This document shows positions 33,065-45,046 of a DNA stretch of 64,000 nt, piece by piece. This stretch comes from Rhodoferax sp. (GTDB lineage: Bacteria; Pseudomonadota; Gammaproteobacteria; Burkholderiales; Burkholderiaceae_C). The notes beneath the pieces are model-generated. The model was not told where the DNA came from. It searched no databases and saw only the letters and a program-made list of their open reading frames with translations. The first letter of the stretch is position 1, and each line of letters begins with the position of its first letter. The stretch spans positions 107,258 through 171,257 of the forward strand of contig NZ_JAQTMS010000003.1 of the NCBI RefSeq assembly GCF_028714215.1, written 5' to 3'. Made by a program: the position numbers and the translations under genes.

Positions 33065-34663
33065 TCAGGAAGGCAGCTTGAAACCAAATTCACGAAACAA
33101 TTTGATGCAAGCATCTACCACCTTGGGGTCATATTTCTCCCCGCGGTAGCGTTCGATTTCCTGCAATGCCACATCAATGCCCAAGGCCGGGCGATACGGC
33201 CGATTTGAGGCGATCGCTTCTATAACGTCTGCTACCGCGATAATTTTCGATTCGAGCAGAATCTGCTCATCTTTGAGTCCCTGTGGGTAGCCAGAGCCAT
33301 CTTGCCTTTCGTGATGCTGCAAGACGATGTCGGGGATCGGCCAGGGAAATTTCACGTCCTTCAGAATGTTGTACCCGGCCTTGGGGTGTGTCTGGACCAA
33401 CATGAACTCAATCTCGCTGAGTCTTCCGGGTTTGGAGAGAATTTCTGCCGGGATTTGTATTTTCCCCAGGTCGTGAATGGTGGCGGCAAGCCGAATGCCT
33501 TGGACTTGCTCTTCCGGCAAACCCATTTCGCGCGCGATGGCCACGCCGAGTTGAGCCACCCGCCGTTGGTGGCCGGCAGTGTACGGGTCACGCGATTCGA
33601 CGGTCGCCGCAATGGCATCAATGGTGGCTTCCAGATTCTGGCGCAAGGCTTCGGTCGACTTTTTGTGGCGTACCGCATTACGCAAACTCCACGTCAGCAG
33701 AATGACCAGCAGTGCCAGGAAGACCATGACAATCGGGGCAGCCCAAGCCAAGACGGTTTTGAGATCAATGCCCTTGGTGTCAAAAGACGCTTGAAAGAGT
33801 TGGTATTCCGTCAGCGAGATCTTGTAGTAACTCTGCCAGTTTCTGTCCAGATCGGATCCGACACGCGCGCTGTCATCGAAGAATCGCTTCAGCTCTGTAG
33901 CCAATGCAGGGCTGGACTTTGGGATGCCCCAACCCACACTGACCGATTCGTCGACGGGAAAGAGAATGGACAACCGGGTTGGATCGGCACGCACCCATTT
34001 CAGTGCGCCATCTGTCCCCAGCACCGTGAAATCGGCTTGGGCGTCGGCGACTTGGCGAACGCTGTTCTCGGTGGCGGCATGAACAACCACCACCCGGTTT
34101 TGCGCCAACTCCCCAGTGTTGAGTTTCTCCAGCCAAGTGTTGTAGGTCGTGCCATCCTGGACAGCGGCCTTCAACCCACCCAGGTCCGAGGCGGAGTGGA
34201 TTTTTCCTCTCAGGGCCGAGCGCGCAACAATGACTTTGCGGACCGTGTAATACGGCACGATTTGCATCTTGGACTCGCGCCAGGGTGCGACATGCAGGTC
34301 GTTGGGAAAGACATCACAACTGCCGTTGGCTAGCAGGCGAGGTTCGTAACTTGCGTCTTCGACGGTGCGACCTTCCTCGTTGTGGAACTGCTCGTCGAAA
34401 GCCGCCAGCGGTATCACAATGGGTTTGACTTGGAGAAAACGTGCAAATGCCTCGCCATTGGCCTGATACAGCGGTGCGCTGGAGCCCGCGACACAGATTC
34501 GCAGTTCGCCACTGGCATGAATGTCCTGCAGTGAGCGGGCAGGAGCGGGAAGCGCTGCGGCAGCCAAGACGGCTACTGCCAGCCACCTCATCCAGCCACT
34601 GATGGAGCGATGTTGGTTCGGGCTGGTCCTGTGAACCGCCAGGGGCTGAATGTCAAGGTTCAT
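33065..34663 (-). CDS. Membrane sensor: SBP_bac_3 periplasmic domain plus HD-GYP phosphodiesterase
   Basis: A 532-residue cyclic-di-GMP phosphodiesterase. An N-terminal hydrophobic signal or anchor ([18 protein letters not shown] near residue 25) leads into a periplasmic solute-binding domain (about 45-285; [36 protein letters not shown]). A transmembrane helix follows near 300-325 ([19 protein letters not shown]), then a cytoplasmic HD-GYP domain (about 345-525) with [36 protein letters not shown] and [11 protein letters not shown]. All HD-GYP metal and signature residues are present. It probably senses an amino-acid-like ligand and degrades c-di-GMP. The start is the ATG at 34663, overlapping the upstream gene end by 11 bp, so both are co-transcribed. 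Confidence 0.88.
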   Translation of the reverse strand: MNLDIQPLAVHRTSPNQHRSISGWMRWLAVAVLAAAALPAPARSLQDIHASGELRICVAGSSAPLYQANGEAFARFLQVKPIVIPLAAFDEQFHNEEGRTVEDASYEPRLLANGSCDVFPNDLHVAPWRESKMQIVPYYTVRKVIVARSALRGKIHSASDLGGLKAAVQDGTTYNTWLEKLNTGELAQNRVVVVHAATENSVRQVADAQADFTVLGTDGALKWVRADPTRLSILFPVDESVSVGWGIPKSSPALATELKRFFDDSARVGSDLDRNWQSYYKISLTEYQLFQASFDTKGIDLKTVLAWAAPIVMVFLALLVILLTWSLRNAVRHKKSTEALRQNLEATIDAIAATVESRDPYTAGHQRRVAQLGVAIAREMGLPEEQVQGIRLAATIHDLGKIQIPAEILSKPGRLSEIEFMLVQTHPKAGYNILKDVKFPWPIPDIVLQHHERQDGSGYPQGLKDEQILLESKIIAVADVIEAIASNRPYRPALGIDVALQEIERYRGEKYDPKVVDACIKLFREFGFKLPS

Positions 34664-37148
34664 TTGCAAACGAGAACCGCCCCGTGCGCCACAGCGCCAG
34701 ACAAGCATCCGCCGCAGTTTGGTCGTATTTTTGCCCACGCTGTTGCTCGATTTCGTTCAATGCCTTTTCCAAGGTCAGGCTGGGCCGGAAGGGTCGATGC
34801 GACTGCATGGCTTCCACAACATCGGCGACGGCGATGATGCGCGCGCCCAACGCAATCTCGGTGCCCTTGAGTCCCTGTGGGTAGCCAGAACCATCTTGCC
34901 TTTCGTGATGCTGCAAGACGATATCGGCAATCGGCCAGGGAAATTTCACGTCCTTCAGGATGTTGTACCCGGCCTTGGGGTGTGTCCGCACCAGCATGAA
35001 CTCAACGTCGCTGAGTTTTCCGGGTTTGGAGAGAATCTCTGCCGGGATTTGTATTTTCCCGAGGTCGTGAATGGTCGCGGCGAGTTGAATGCCATGGATT
35101 TGCTCTTCCGGCAAACCCATCTCAAGTGCGATGGCTGATGCCAGGTCGCTGACGCGCCTTTGATGACCGGCGGTGTAAGGATCGCGTATTTCAACCGTCG
35201 ACGCGATGGCTTGAATGGATTGCTCCAGACTCTGTCGCAGGATTAGCGCATGTTGCTCGTGTTCGATGCGAGTGCGCAAGTTGATGATGCCGTAGGCCAA
35301 GTCATTTGCCAGCTCCTCAAGCAGCCTGACTTCCTCTTCATCAATGGCGATGGATTCGGCAGAATAGATGCTCAAGCCCCCGAAAATCCTGGCACCGTCG
35401 GACAGAGGCAGGGCAATATTCGAAACGAAGCCGTGTACCAGCGCGGCGTCTTTCCAGGGGGCGAATGCCGGGTCGCTGGCGATGTCATGGCAAATCTGCG
35501 TCGTTCCGTTGCGGATAGCCTTGGCCGCGGGCAACTGGCCATGATCCGTATCGGCCCAGCTGAGATTATCGGCCCAGTAACGAGTGTTATCGAGACCCGA
35601 CCACGCCATGGGCGTGATGCTCTTGTCCTCATCGTCGTTGCAATAGTCGACCGTGGCCAGGAGGTGTCCGCCTTCCTCAACGATGACGCGCGTGACCTGC
35701 TGCAGCAACTCGTCCTCGCTGGCCGCCCGCACCAGCGCCAGATTGCCCGCAGATAGCGTTTTGAGTGCGCGGTTGGCGCGCAGTAGTGCGTATTCCGCAC
35801 GCTTGCGCTCGGACACATCGCGCACGATCGCCTGGATGAGGACCTCCTTGCCGAAATCCACCCGGTTCAGGCTGACTTCTGCATCAAAGCGCGTTCCATC
35901 CAATCGCAGATGCTTCCAGTCGAAGAACTGGGATGTCCCATTCAGGGCAGCGCCGATTTTCTCCAACGCAATATCTTTTGACAGGCGGCCATCGGGTTGG
36001 CGCTCTGGAGAAAACTCATACGGCGTATGTCCAATAAAGGACTCCCGATCCGTGCCGTAGAGCGACAGGGCCGACGAATTGCAGTCAATGAATCGCTCAT
36101 TGCGCATGATAAGAATGGCGTCCCTTGCCGATTCGAACAGTGTTCGGCGGTATGTCTCGGTTGTGCGCAGCTCTTCTTCCGCGCGCTTGCGCTCGGTAAT
36201 ATCCTCATAGACACCGACTACACCATAGGGCGTGTTGGCGGCATCGACGAGTGGAATTTTGGAGGTGTCGACCACAATGCGAGAACCGTCGACCTGTTGG
36301 ACTGGCTCGATAATATGCAGTCGTGCCTGGTTGGCTGAAATGACGACCGCGTCGTCAGCACGATAGGCCTCAGCCTCTTCCCGGGGCCACGGAAGGTCGA
36401 AGTCGGTTTTGCCGACGATTGCATCCGGCGTGGCAATACCAACGTCCTTGGCAAAGGCGGCATTGCAGCCGAGGTAGCTGCCGTGAATATCTTTCCAGAA
36501 TACGGCTTGGGGGATGGTGTTGAGAATGATCGACTGCCTTGCCTGGCTTTCGATCGCACGTTTGCGGTCGATTGCGAGATTGGTCACCATGCGGGTCATT
36601 TGCATCAGCAGATCAATGATGAGTGGGATTTTCTCCGCCTCGACAATGGGGACTTCATGCAGAGCGGCGAGATAATCGTCGACTTCAAAACCGTATGTTT
36701 CGGCTTGCTGGCGAAACCAACTCTCGTCAGGCGCTTTGGTCAGGAACTGCCCGATAAAGACGTTGGCAACAGGTTTTCCTTCGATGACGATTGGGGCCGC
36801 GCTATCAGTCAGGCCATTTCGGCAGGAATAGATGGCGTAGTTTTTCCCTTCTTTGAGTTGGGTCGCCAACTGCGTGTCACTCTCGAGGCAACGGTCGCAC
36901 GTCGCAGGATGGACCCGGTGATACTGGGTACAAATGCGCTGCCAGGGGGAAGAAAACAGGACATTTGCGTTGAAATCGATGATGGCGACAGGAATATTGA
37001 CGAGGTTGTAAAACGACTCGAACAATTTCTGAAAGTCAGTCCCCTTCAACACCTCCTCCAGCATCGCAGACGCTGCCGGCAGTTTTTCGTCATAGCGATA
37101 CGATGCGGGCTTTCTTTCAAACACAGCAACTTTGTCATTGCCGTCCAT
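34653..37148 (-). CDS. PocR-PAS-PAS-GAF-HD-GYP sensor phosphodiesterase
   Basis: An 831-residue soluble signalling protein. Domains in order are PocR-type ligand-binding (about 30-200; [31 protein letters not shown] and [10 protein letters not shown], with Cys residues that may bind metal); PAS (about 205-325); PAS (about 330-450, ending DVSERKRAE); GAF (about 455-615); and HD-GYP (about 640-820; [36 protein letters not shown]). The HD-GYP motifs are complete, implying c-di-GMP hydrolysis. The start is the ATG at 37148 with AAGGAGG six bases upstream; an earlier in-frame codon lacks such an SD. The HD-GYP DNA is nearly identical to that of the next gene. Ligands of PocR and GAF are unknown. 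Confidence 0.89.
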   Translation of the reverse strand: MDGNDKVAVFERKPASYRYDEKLPAASAMLEEVLKGTDFQKLFESFYNLVNIPVAIIDFNANVLFSSPWQRICTQYHRVHPATCDRCLESDTQLATQLKEGKNYAIYSCRNGLTDSAAPIVIEGKPVANVFIGQFLTKAPDESWFRQQAETYGFEVDDYLAALHEVPIVEAEKIPLIIDLLMQMTRMVTNLAIDRKRAIESQARQSIILNTIPQAVFWKDIHGSYLGCNAAFAKDVGIATPDAIVGKTDFDLPWPREEAEAYRADDAVVISANQARLHIIEPVQQVDGSRIVVDTSKIPLVDAANTPYGVVGVYEDITERKRAEEELRTTETYRRTLFESARDAILIMRNERFIDCNSSALSLYGTDRESFIGHTPYEFSPERQPDGRLSKDIALEKIGAALNGTSQFFDWKHLRLDGTRFDAEVSLNRVDFGKEVLIQAIVRDVSERKRAEYALLRANRALKTLSAGNLALVRAASEDELLQQVTRVIVEEGGHLLATVDYCNDDEDKSITPMAWSGLDNTRYWADNLSWADTDHGQLPAAKAIRNGTTQICHDIASDPAFAPWKDAALVHGFVSNIALPLSDGARIFGGLSIYSAESIAIDEEEVRLLEELANDLAYGIINLRTRIEHEQHALILRQSLEQSIQAIASTVEIRDPYTAGHQRRVSDLASAIALEMGLPEEQIHGIQLAATIHDLGKIQIPAEILSKPGKLSDVEFMLVRTHPKAGYNILKDVKFPWPIADIVLQHHERQDGSGYPQGLKGTEIALGARIIAVADVVEAMQSHRPFRPSLTLEKALNEIEQQRGQKYDQTAADACLALWRTGRFSFANEP

Positions 37149-37579
37149 CTGCGCCTCCTTGCTTTGTGGGGCTGAGCGACCCTCAATTCGCATCATAATC
37201 ATAGACCATACCGTTGCCAGAGTAACGCACGACTGTCAGGCACTACTTGTTTGAAGCCTGAAGGATCAGCTGGATTTGTCAGCTAAGGTGGGCCTATGGT
37301 TCTCTGAATCACCGCTTCTGGCCGTGACTCGCGCCGACCGATCAGCTCGGGTGACTCTTCACTCTGCGTTACTGTCAACTGCGTGTCCGCCGCCAGCATC
37401 AGCAATGCGGTCTGGCCGCCGCCAACTGGGCGGCAGCTTTGCGGAGAACCAAGAGGCCAACTAACCAACGTGCCAAACACATCCAACATGAGCGGCGCAG
37501 CGCAAGCCAAGTTTCCGCGTGACCGCTGTCCAACATTTCACCATGCTAGAGTCCCCGCATAACTCTGATCGTTGGGGCC
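37149..37579. other. Divergent intergenic region, 431 bp, no gene recognised
   Basis: This lies between the divergent HD-GYP operon and the GGDEF-EAL gene and must hold both promoters. I see the AAGGAGG SD for the minus-strand gene, but no hairpin terminator and no clear promoter hexamers. A minus-strand frame (37283-37510) contains MLDVFGTLVSWPLGSP, which recalls the first strand of haloacid dehalogenases. It ends without further family motifs, so at most it is a fragment. Confidence 0.45.
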
Positions 37580-40500
37580 ATGTCGATTTTTCCCGCTTCC
37601 ATGCGCTGGCTGTTCCTCTTGCTGTTCGCTCTTGTGAGCCTCGCGACGAATGCCGCGCCGGCGCCGACGTCGATCCGCGTGGTCCTTGACGACAACTATC
37701 CACCGTACATCTTTCGCGATTCCAACGGACAGATACAGGGCATACTGAAAGACCTGTGGGACTTGTGGCAGCAGCGCACCGGAATAGTGGTGGACTTTCG
37801 ACCCATGGATTGGGCCAAAGCCCGGGCCACCATGGAAAGCGGCCAGTCGGATGTCATCGACACCCTGTTCGAGACCGAGGAACGACGAAAGATCTATGAT
37901 TTTTCCAAGCCCTACGCAACGATAGAAGTTCCGCTCTTCTTCCATCAAAGCGTCAGTGGCATCAAGGACGCGGCCTCAATCAAAGGCTTCACCGTTGGCG
38001 TCAAGGATGGCGATGCCTGTATCGACTACCTGCTGGCGCAGGGCATTGACGACCTCAAACGCTATCCAAGTTACGAGGCCGAAGTCAAGGCCGCGATCCG
38101 GCGGGAAGTGCGTGTGCTGTGTATCGACACGCCTCCGGCCGTCTACTTTTTCAACCGCGAGAGGGCGGCCGATGAGTTTCGTCATTCTCCCGCGCTTTAT
38201 GTGGGCCAATTCCACTGGGCGGTGGCCAAGGGCAGGGCTGATCTGAAACAGCTGGTCGAGGACGGTTTTTCACGCATCAGCCCGAGAGAACGCGCGGCCA
38301 TCGAGACCCGCTGGCTAGGTACAAAACTCGGCGGCGGCGTCTGGAACGGCGTCGGTCGCTACGGCGGCTTTGTTCTTGTCGCGGTATTTCTGATCATTGT
38401 TGCCCTGTTCGCCTGGAATTGGACACTGCGTCGGCGCGTCGCCAGGCGCACGGCGGAGTTTGAGTTGGCAAACAGCGAAATAAGGCAAGACCATCAATTG
38501 CAGGTAGCCCTGCATGAAATCTCCGAGACCTCCCACGCCGCACACGACTTGCCGGATCTGCTCAAGGCGATTCATGAAATCATTGCGAAGTTCATGCCGG
38601 CCGACAACTTCTTCGTGGCTCTCCATGATCAGGCCAAGCAAGAGATCAGTTTTCCCTATTTTGTCGACGAGCACGATCCGGTGCCATCACCGCGCAAGAT
38701 CGGGCAAGGCGGGCTCACGGAGGCCGTGCTGAAAACTGGCGAGCCCTTGCTGCTGACTCAAGAGCTGATCAAATCCGGGGGCCAGACCACGCCGTCGGTT
38801 GTTGGCACGCAATCGGTTGATTGGCTGGGTGTGCCACTCAAAATCGGCCCGCGCACGATAGGCGTGCTGGCCGTGCAAAGCTATTCGGGCTTGGTGCGTT
38901 ATACGGACAAGGACAAAAAACTGCTGGGCTTCGTGTCGGATCAAGTGGCCATGACGATCCAGCGCAAGCAGGCGGAAAGTGCCAGTTATGAGAGTGCCGA
39001 CCAGCTTCGGCTGATTTACGACACCGCCAATGTGGCCATCTTCAATCTGGATACCAACGGTGTCATCACCCACGCCAACCGATACATGGCGGAGATGTTC
39101 GCTTGTTCGCTGGATGCGCTGATTGGCAGCGAATATGTGATGCGCCTGCCCGCCACGGAAAGAGCCGCCGCCAAGGAGAGAATGCTGGCCCTCTTCTTGG
39201 GCAATGACCCCGGCGGCATCGATCTGGAAAGACGCTACTTGCGCCATGACGGCAGCGAATTCTGGGGCCACGTAAGGGGCCGGAAAAAGTTTGACGCCGA
39301 GGGCAAGCTGATGGGCCAGGTGGCGGTCATTGTGGACATCACCGAGCGAAAACAGGCCGAGAGCCAGATCCAGAGTCTGGCCTACTCCGACCCCTTGACC
39401 GGCTTGCCCAACCGCAGGCTGCTGACGGACCGGTTGGAACACGCCATGGCCATCGCCGCCCGTCACGGCCACCACGACGCGCTGCTGTTCATTGATCTGG
39501 ACGACTTCAAAACCCTCAACGACACCCTGGGCCATGACAAAGGCGATCTGCTGCTCAAGCAGATCGCGCAACGACTGACATCCTGCGTGCGCGAGGGTGA
39601 CTTGGTGGCGCGGCTGGGCGGTGACGAATTCGTTGTGCTGCTGGAAGATTTGGACAGCGATGCGCAACAGGCTGCCGGCCAGGCACAGGTTGTGGCTGGA
39701 AAAATCCAGGCCACCCTGGGTCACCCCTATCAACTCGAAGGTCACGGGCACCATAGCAGCGCCAGCCTCGGCGTCACCTTGTTCGGCGGCGCACAACGGG
39801 AAAACATCGAAGAGCCCATGAAACGTGCCGAATTGGCCATGTACCAGGCCAAGGCGGCTGGACGCAACACCTTGCGCTTCTTCGTGCCCGAGATGCGCGC
39901 CGCGATCCGGATTCGGGCGGCACTGGAAGCAGATTTGCGTGAGGCAGTGACCGGTGCTCAGTTTCTTCTGTATTACCAGCCCCAGGTGGGACGCGATGCC
40001 CGCCTGTGCGGGGTAGAGGCGCTGGTGCGCTGGCCGCATCCCGAGCGTGGCCTGGTGCCCCCTTGCGAATTCATTCCGGTCGCCGAGGCCAGCGGCTTGA
40101 TCCTGCCCCTGGGCCGTTGGGTGCTGAAAGCCGCCTGCCAACAGCTGGCCCTATGGACCGCGCGGCCCGGGTTGGCGCAACTGGTCATGGCAGTGAATGT
40201 CAGTGCCCGTGAGTTCAGACAGGCGGATTTTGTTGAAGAGGTGCTGAGCATCCTGGAAGCGACCGGTGTCAGGCCCGAACGTCTCAAACTCGAACTCACC
40301 GAGAGCGTTCTGGTGGACAACGTGGAAGACATCATTGTCAAGATGAGCGCGCTCAAAGCCAAGGGGGTGGGATTCTCGCTCGATGACTTTGGTACCGGCT
40401 ATTCGTCCCTGAGCTACCTCAAACGCCTGCCACTGGATCAGCTCAAGATCGACCAGAGCTTTGTCAGGGACATCCTCACCGATCCCAATGACGCCGCGAT

Positions 40501-40678
40501 TGCCAAGATGGTGGTTGCACTGGCTGACAGTTTGGGACTGGGGGTCATTGCCGAAGGAGTCGAATCCGTGGCCCAGAGAGACTTCCTGGCAAATCTGGGC
40601 TGCCACAACTACCAGGGTTTCTTGTACAGCAGACCCCTGCCGATCGATGAGTTTGAGATATTTGCAATAGGAACTTGA
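37580..40678 (+). CDS. SBP_bac_3-GAF-PAS-GGDEF-EAL membrane sensor of cyclic-di-GMP turnover
   Basis: A 1032-residue protein. The signal peptide (MRWLFLLLFALVSLATNAAP) leads to a periplasmic solute-binding domain (about 30-245; VVLDDNYPPYIFRDSNGQIQ). A transmembrane helix follows (FVLVAVFLIIVALFAWNW near 260-278), then GAF (about 320-465), PAS (about 475-595, ending VDITERKQAE), GGDEF (about 605-770) and EAL (about 785-1025). The GGDEF site reads RLGGDEFVVLLED, intact for synthesis. The EAL site shows GVEALVRWPHPERG, LELTESVLVDN, LDDFGTGYSSLSYLK and AEGVE, intact for hydrolysis. So it may do either, set by the periplasmic ligand. It diverges from the HD-GYP operon and is convergent with hemerythrin, 9 bp away. 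Confidence 0.91.
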   Translation: MSIFPASMRWLFLLLFALVSLATNAAPAPTSIRVVLDDNYPPYIFRDSNGQIQGILKDLWDLWQQRTGIVVDFRPMDWAKARATMESGQSDVIDTLFETEERRKIYDFSKPYATIEVPLFFHQSVSGIKDAASIKGFTVGVKDGDACIDYLLAQGIDDLKRYPSYEAEVKAAIRREVRVLCIDTPPAVYFFNRERAADEFRHSPALYVGQFHWAVAKGRADLKQLVEDGFSRISPRERAAIETRWLGTKLGGGVWNGVGRYGGFVLVAVFLIIVALFAWNWTLRRRVARRTAEFELANSEIRQDHQLQVALHEISETSHAAHDLPDLLKAIHEIIAKFMPADNFFVALHDQAKQEISFPYFVDEHDPVPSPRKIGQGGLTEAVLKTGEPLLLTQELIKSGGQTTPSVVGTQSVDWLGVPLKIGPRTIGVLAVQSYSGLVRYTDKDKKLLGFVSDQVAMTIQRKQAESASYESADQLRLIYDTANVAIFNLDTNGVITHANRYMAEMFACSLDALIGSEYVMRLPATERAAAKERMLALFLGNDPGGIDLERRYLRHDGSEFWGHVRGRKKFDAEGKLMGQVAVIVDITERKQAESQIQSLAYSDPLTGLPNRRLLTDRLEHAMAIAARHGHHDALLFIDLDDFKTLNDTLGHDKGDLLLKQIAQRLTSCVREGDLVARLGGDEFVVLLEDLDSDAQQAAGQAQVVAGKIQATLGHPYQLEGHGHHSSASLGVTLFGGAQRENIEEPMKRAELAMYQAKAAGRNTLRFFVPEMRAAIRIRAALEADLREAVTGAQFLLYYQPQVGRDARLCGVEALVRWPHPERGLVPPCEFIPVAEASGLILPLGRWVLKAACQQLALWTARPGLAQLVMAVNVSAREFRQADFVEEVLSILEATGVRPERLKLELTESVLVDNVEDIIVKMSALKAKGVGFSLDDFGTGYSSLSYLKRLPLDQLKIDQSFVRDILTDPNDAAIAKMVVALADSLGLGVIAEGVESVAQRDFLANLGCHNYQGFLYSRPLPIDEFEIFAIGT

Positions 40679-40687
40679 AGCCGATCC

Positions 40688-41266
40688 CTACCCCAGGCCG
40701 ATCGGTGCCGGGGCCCGCGACACGATGCGGGTGAACAGTTGGTCGTAGGCCGGGTCGCGCGGGTATTTTCCGGTCAGGGGATCGCAATTGGTGGCAAAAG
40801 CGGCGTCCAGCTCTTGCCAATCGGCAGCGCTCAGCACCTTCAAGGCGGCCGGCAGGATCACCGTTTCTTCCAACCGCAGGTGTTCCAGATAAAAAGCAAG
40901 GTAGCGCTTGGCCGCTGCGGCAAAGGCGGCGCGTCTGGATTCACCCAGCAACTGCCAGGCCAGCAACAGGTGTTGCAGCTCGCGCACCGCCGCTTCGCCG
41001 CTGGCGTGCTCCTGGTCCAGCCGGGCAATCAGCGCCTGCGTCTCAGGCACCAGGCGGGCAACGCGGGGGAACAGCAGCTCCGACTCTTTCGGATGATGTT
41101 GACGTTCGGGAAACTCGTCGATATAAAACAGCATGGCGCGCAGCGCGTCGAAGTAGTTTTCAGGCTCGTTGCCAGCGCCCCGCTCCAGCATCATTTCAAG
41201 GGAGCGCAACAGCGCCGCCAGCACGGCGTGCTCGTCGCGAATGATCTGAATGCTCTGGTGCAGCAT
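40688..41266 (-). CDS. Hemerythrin HHE-domain protein
   Basis: A 192-residue all-helical protein. The metal-binding pattern of the HHE family is present: DEHAVLAAL near residue 14, ERQHHPKESELLFP around 55-68, DQEHASGEAA near 84 and EHLRLEETVILP around 130. Such proteins bind a non-haem diiron centre and act as O2 or NO sensors, carriers or repair factors. The ATG at 41266 is the start matching the family; longer in-frame versions are not conserved. It is followed on the same strand by pobA upstream (31 bp), perhaps with a role linked to oxygen use by the monooxygenase. It is convergent with the GGDEF-EAL gene. Confidence 0.87.
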   Translation of the reverse strand: MLHQSIQIIRDEHAVLAALLRSLEMMLERGAGNEPENYFDALRAMLFYIDEFPERQHHPKESELLFPRVARLVPETQALIARLDQEHASGEAAVRELQHLLLAWQLLGESRRAAFAAAAKRYLAFYLEHLRLEETVILPAALKVLSAADWQELDAAFATNCDPLTGKYPRDPAYDQLFTRIVSRAPAPIGLG

Positions 41267-41297
41267 GGGGCGTCTCCGGTAAGTGGGATGGTGCGCT

Positions 41298-43414
<2,117 letters not shown>

Positions 43415-43457
43415 AGTGCGCTCTCCTGACAATAACGATAAATGTTTTGGGCCTCGG

Positions 43458-44183
43458 CTAGCGTGCCACGCCCAGCAGTTTGTCGAGCCGCTCGGGTTGC
43501 TCCTGCAGGCTGAGCGCGCTGCCCGAATAGACCAGGGTACCGCGCTCCAGCACGGCGGCGCTGTCGGAGATCGCCAGAATCGCCTGCGGGTGTTGCTCGA
43601 CGATGATGGCCGACAAGCCCTCGTCGCGGGTGATGCGCCGGATGGCGCGCAGCAATTCCTGCACGATGATCGGCGCCAGGCCCTCGCACGGTTCGTCCAG
43701 CAGCAGCAGCGTAGGGTTGAGCACCAGGGCCCGGCCCAGCGCCAGCATCTGCTGCTCGCCACCCGACAATTGCGTACCCAGGTTGGTCTTGCGTTCCGCC
43801 AGTCGTGGAAAGAGCTGGTAGACACGCGCCGGTGTCCAGGGACTGGAAGCGCGACCGCTGCGTGCCGGTCGCGCCACCGCCGTCAGGTTTTCGTGCACCG
43901 TCAGCGACTTGAAAATATTGCGCTCCTGCGGCACCCAGCCAATACCCGCTGCGGCCCGCTCGTGCGACGGCATCTTGTGCAAGGCAGCGCCGCCCAGATG
44001 GATGCTGCCGGCATGCTGGCGCGTGGCACCGGCCAGCGTGTTGATGAAGGTCGTCTTGCCGGTGCCGTTGCGCCCCAGCAAAGCCAGCGTCTGGCCCTCG
44101 CCCAGCGTCAGCGACAGGTCGTGCAGCACCACGGCTTCACCATAACCAGCGCTCAAGTCCTGGACTTTCAACAGATCCGTCAT
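43458..44183 (-). CDS. livF: Liv-type ABC transporter ATPase LivF (second transporter)
   Basis: A 241-residue ATPase. Walker A is GRNGTGKTT, the signature loop LSGGEQQMLALGR and Walker B LLLLDEPCEGLAP, with WVPQERNIFKSLTV in the Q-loop region. It is the last gene of the second Liv-type transporter. Proximity to pobA suggests the transporter imports 4-hydroxybenzoate or a related aromatic acid, as similar systems do in other proteobacteria. That is inference. The ATG overlaps the LivG stop. Confidence 0.9.
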   Translation of the reverse strand: MTDLLKVQDLSAGYGEAVVLHDLSLTLGEGQTLALLGRNGTGKTTFINTLAGATRQHAGSIHLGGAALHKMPSHERAAAGIGWVPQERNIFKSLTVHENLTAVARPARSGRASSPWTPARVYQLFPRLAERKTNLGTQLSGGEQQMLALGRALVLNPTLLLLDEPCEGLAPIIVQELLRAIRRITRDEGLSAIIVEQHPQAILAISDSAAVLERGTLVYSGSALSLQEQPERLDKLLGVAR

Positions 44184-45046
44184 TGCGCTTCGTCCCGCGT
44201 TGCGCCTGCTACTTCCATCGCATCGTTGATCTCGTCGCCATGCCCCAGGTACACCGCCTTGACGCGCGAGTCGCTGGCAATCTCATCCGGATCGCCTTCC
44301 GTCAGCACGGTGCCGTTGACCAGCACGGTCATGCGCTTGGCGAAGCTGAACACCAGGTCCATGTCGTGCTCTATCAGCAAAATCGACACCTCGGCTGGCA
44401 GTGCCGCCACCGTTTGCAGCAACTCCTCGCGCTCGCCCGCCGGCACGCCCGCCACCGGCTCGTCCAGCAGCAGCACGCGCGGCTGGCAGGCCAGCGCAAT
44501 GGCGATCTCCAGCAGCCGCCGTTTGCCGTAGGCCAGGACCCGGGTTGGCTGCGCCATCTGTGCCGTCAGGTGAAACTGTTCCAGCAACTGCTCAGAGCGC
44601 TCGGTCACATCCCGGCGCGCACCCAGCGCCTGCCACCATTTGCCGCCCAGGCCTTGCTGCTGCGACACCGTCATGGCCAGCGTTTCGAGTGGCGTCAGCG
44701 AGTCGAACAACTGGTTGATCTGAAAGGTGCGCACCATGCCGCGGCGCACCCGCTGGTACGGTGCCAACCGGGTGATGTCCTGCCCTTCCAGAAAGATTTT
44801 CCCCTCGGTCGGTTGCAGCACGCCGGTCAGCAAGTTGATGAGCGTGGTCTTGCCGGCGCCGTTGGGGCCTATCAAGGCATGGCGCGCACCCTTCTGGAGA
44901 TCGAGCGTGACCTTGTTGGTGGCCGTGATGCCGCCAAATTTCATCACCAGGCCTTGCGCCGACAACACGCTGTCGGTCACTGGAGTACCTTCGCCCTGCG
45001 GGCTGCGGTGCGAGCTTGCTTGGGAACGGCCCGGCGCGGCGCTCAT
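44180..45046 (-). CDS. livG: Liv-type ABC transporter ATPase LivG (second transporter)
   Basis: A 288-residue ATPase with an extra 25-residue N-terminal stretch rich in Ser, Arg and Gln (MSAAPGRSQASSHRSPQGEG). The ATPase core starts VTDSVLSAQGLVMKFGG. Walker A is GPNGAGKTT, the signature region LAYGKRRLLEIAI (a departure from the usual SGGxQ) and Walker B VLLLDEPVAGVPA. The start at 45046 overlaps the livM stop (ATGA); a start about 20 codons later is possible. It supplies energy to the permeases below. Confidence 0.89.
   Translation of the reverse strand: MSAAPGRSQASSHRSPQGEGTPVTDSVLSAQGLVMKFGGITATNKVTLDLQKGARHALIGPNGAGKTTLINLLTGVLQPTEGKIFLEGQDITRLAPYQRVRRGMVRTFQINQLFDSLTPLETLAMTVSQQQGLGGKWWQALGARRDVTERSEQLLEQFHLTAQMAQPTRVLAYGKRRLLEIAIALACQPRVLLLDEPVAGVPAGEREELLQTVAALPAEVSILLIEHDMDLVFSFAKRMTVLVNGTVLTEGDPDEIASDSRVKAVYLGHGDEINDAMEVAGATRDEAQ

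Noticed and set aside
32777..33208. 143-codon plus-strand frame overlapping the end of the HD-GYP gene
   Set aside because: Its 3' third is antisense to a certain gene, and composition and motifs do not support a protein; a short PAS-like stretch is noted only as possible debris.
37283..37510. Minus-strand frame with MLDVFGTLVSW resembling a haloacid dehalogenase start
   Set aside because: Only the first strand resembles the family; no catalytic Lys or later Asp motifs follow and the frame is just 75 codons.
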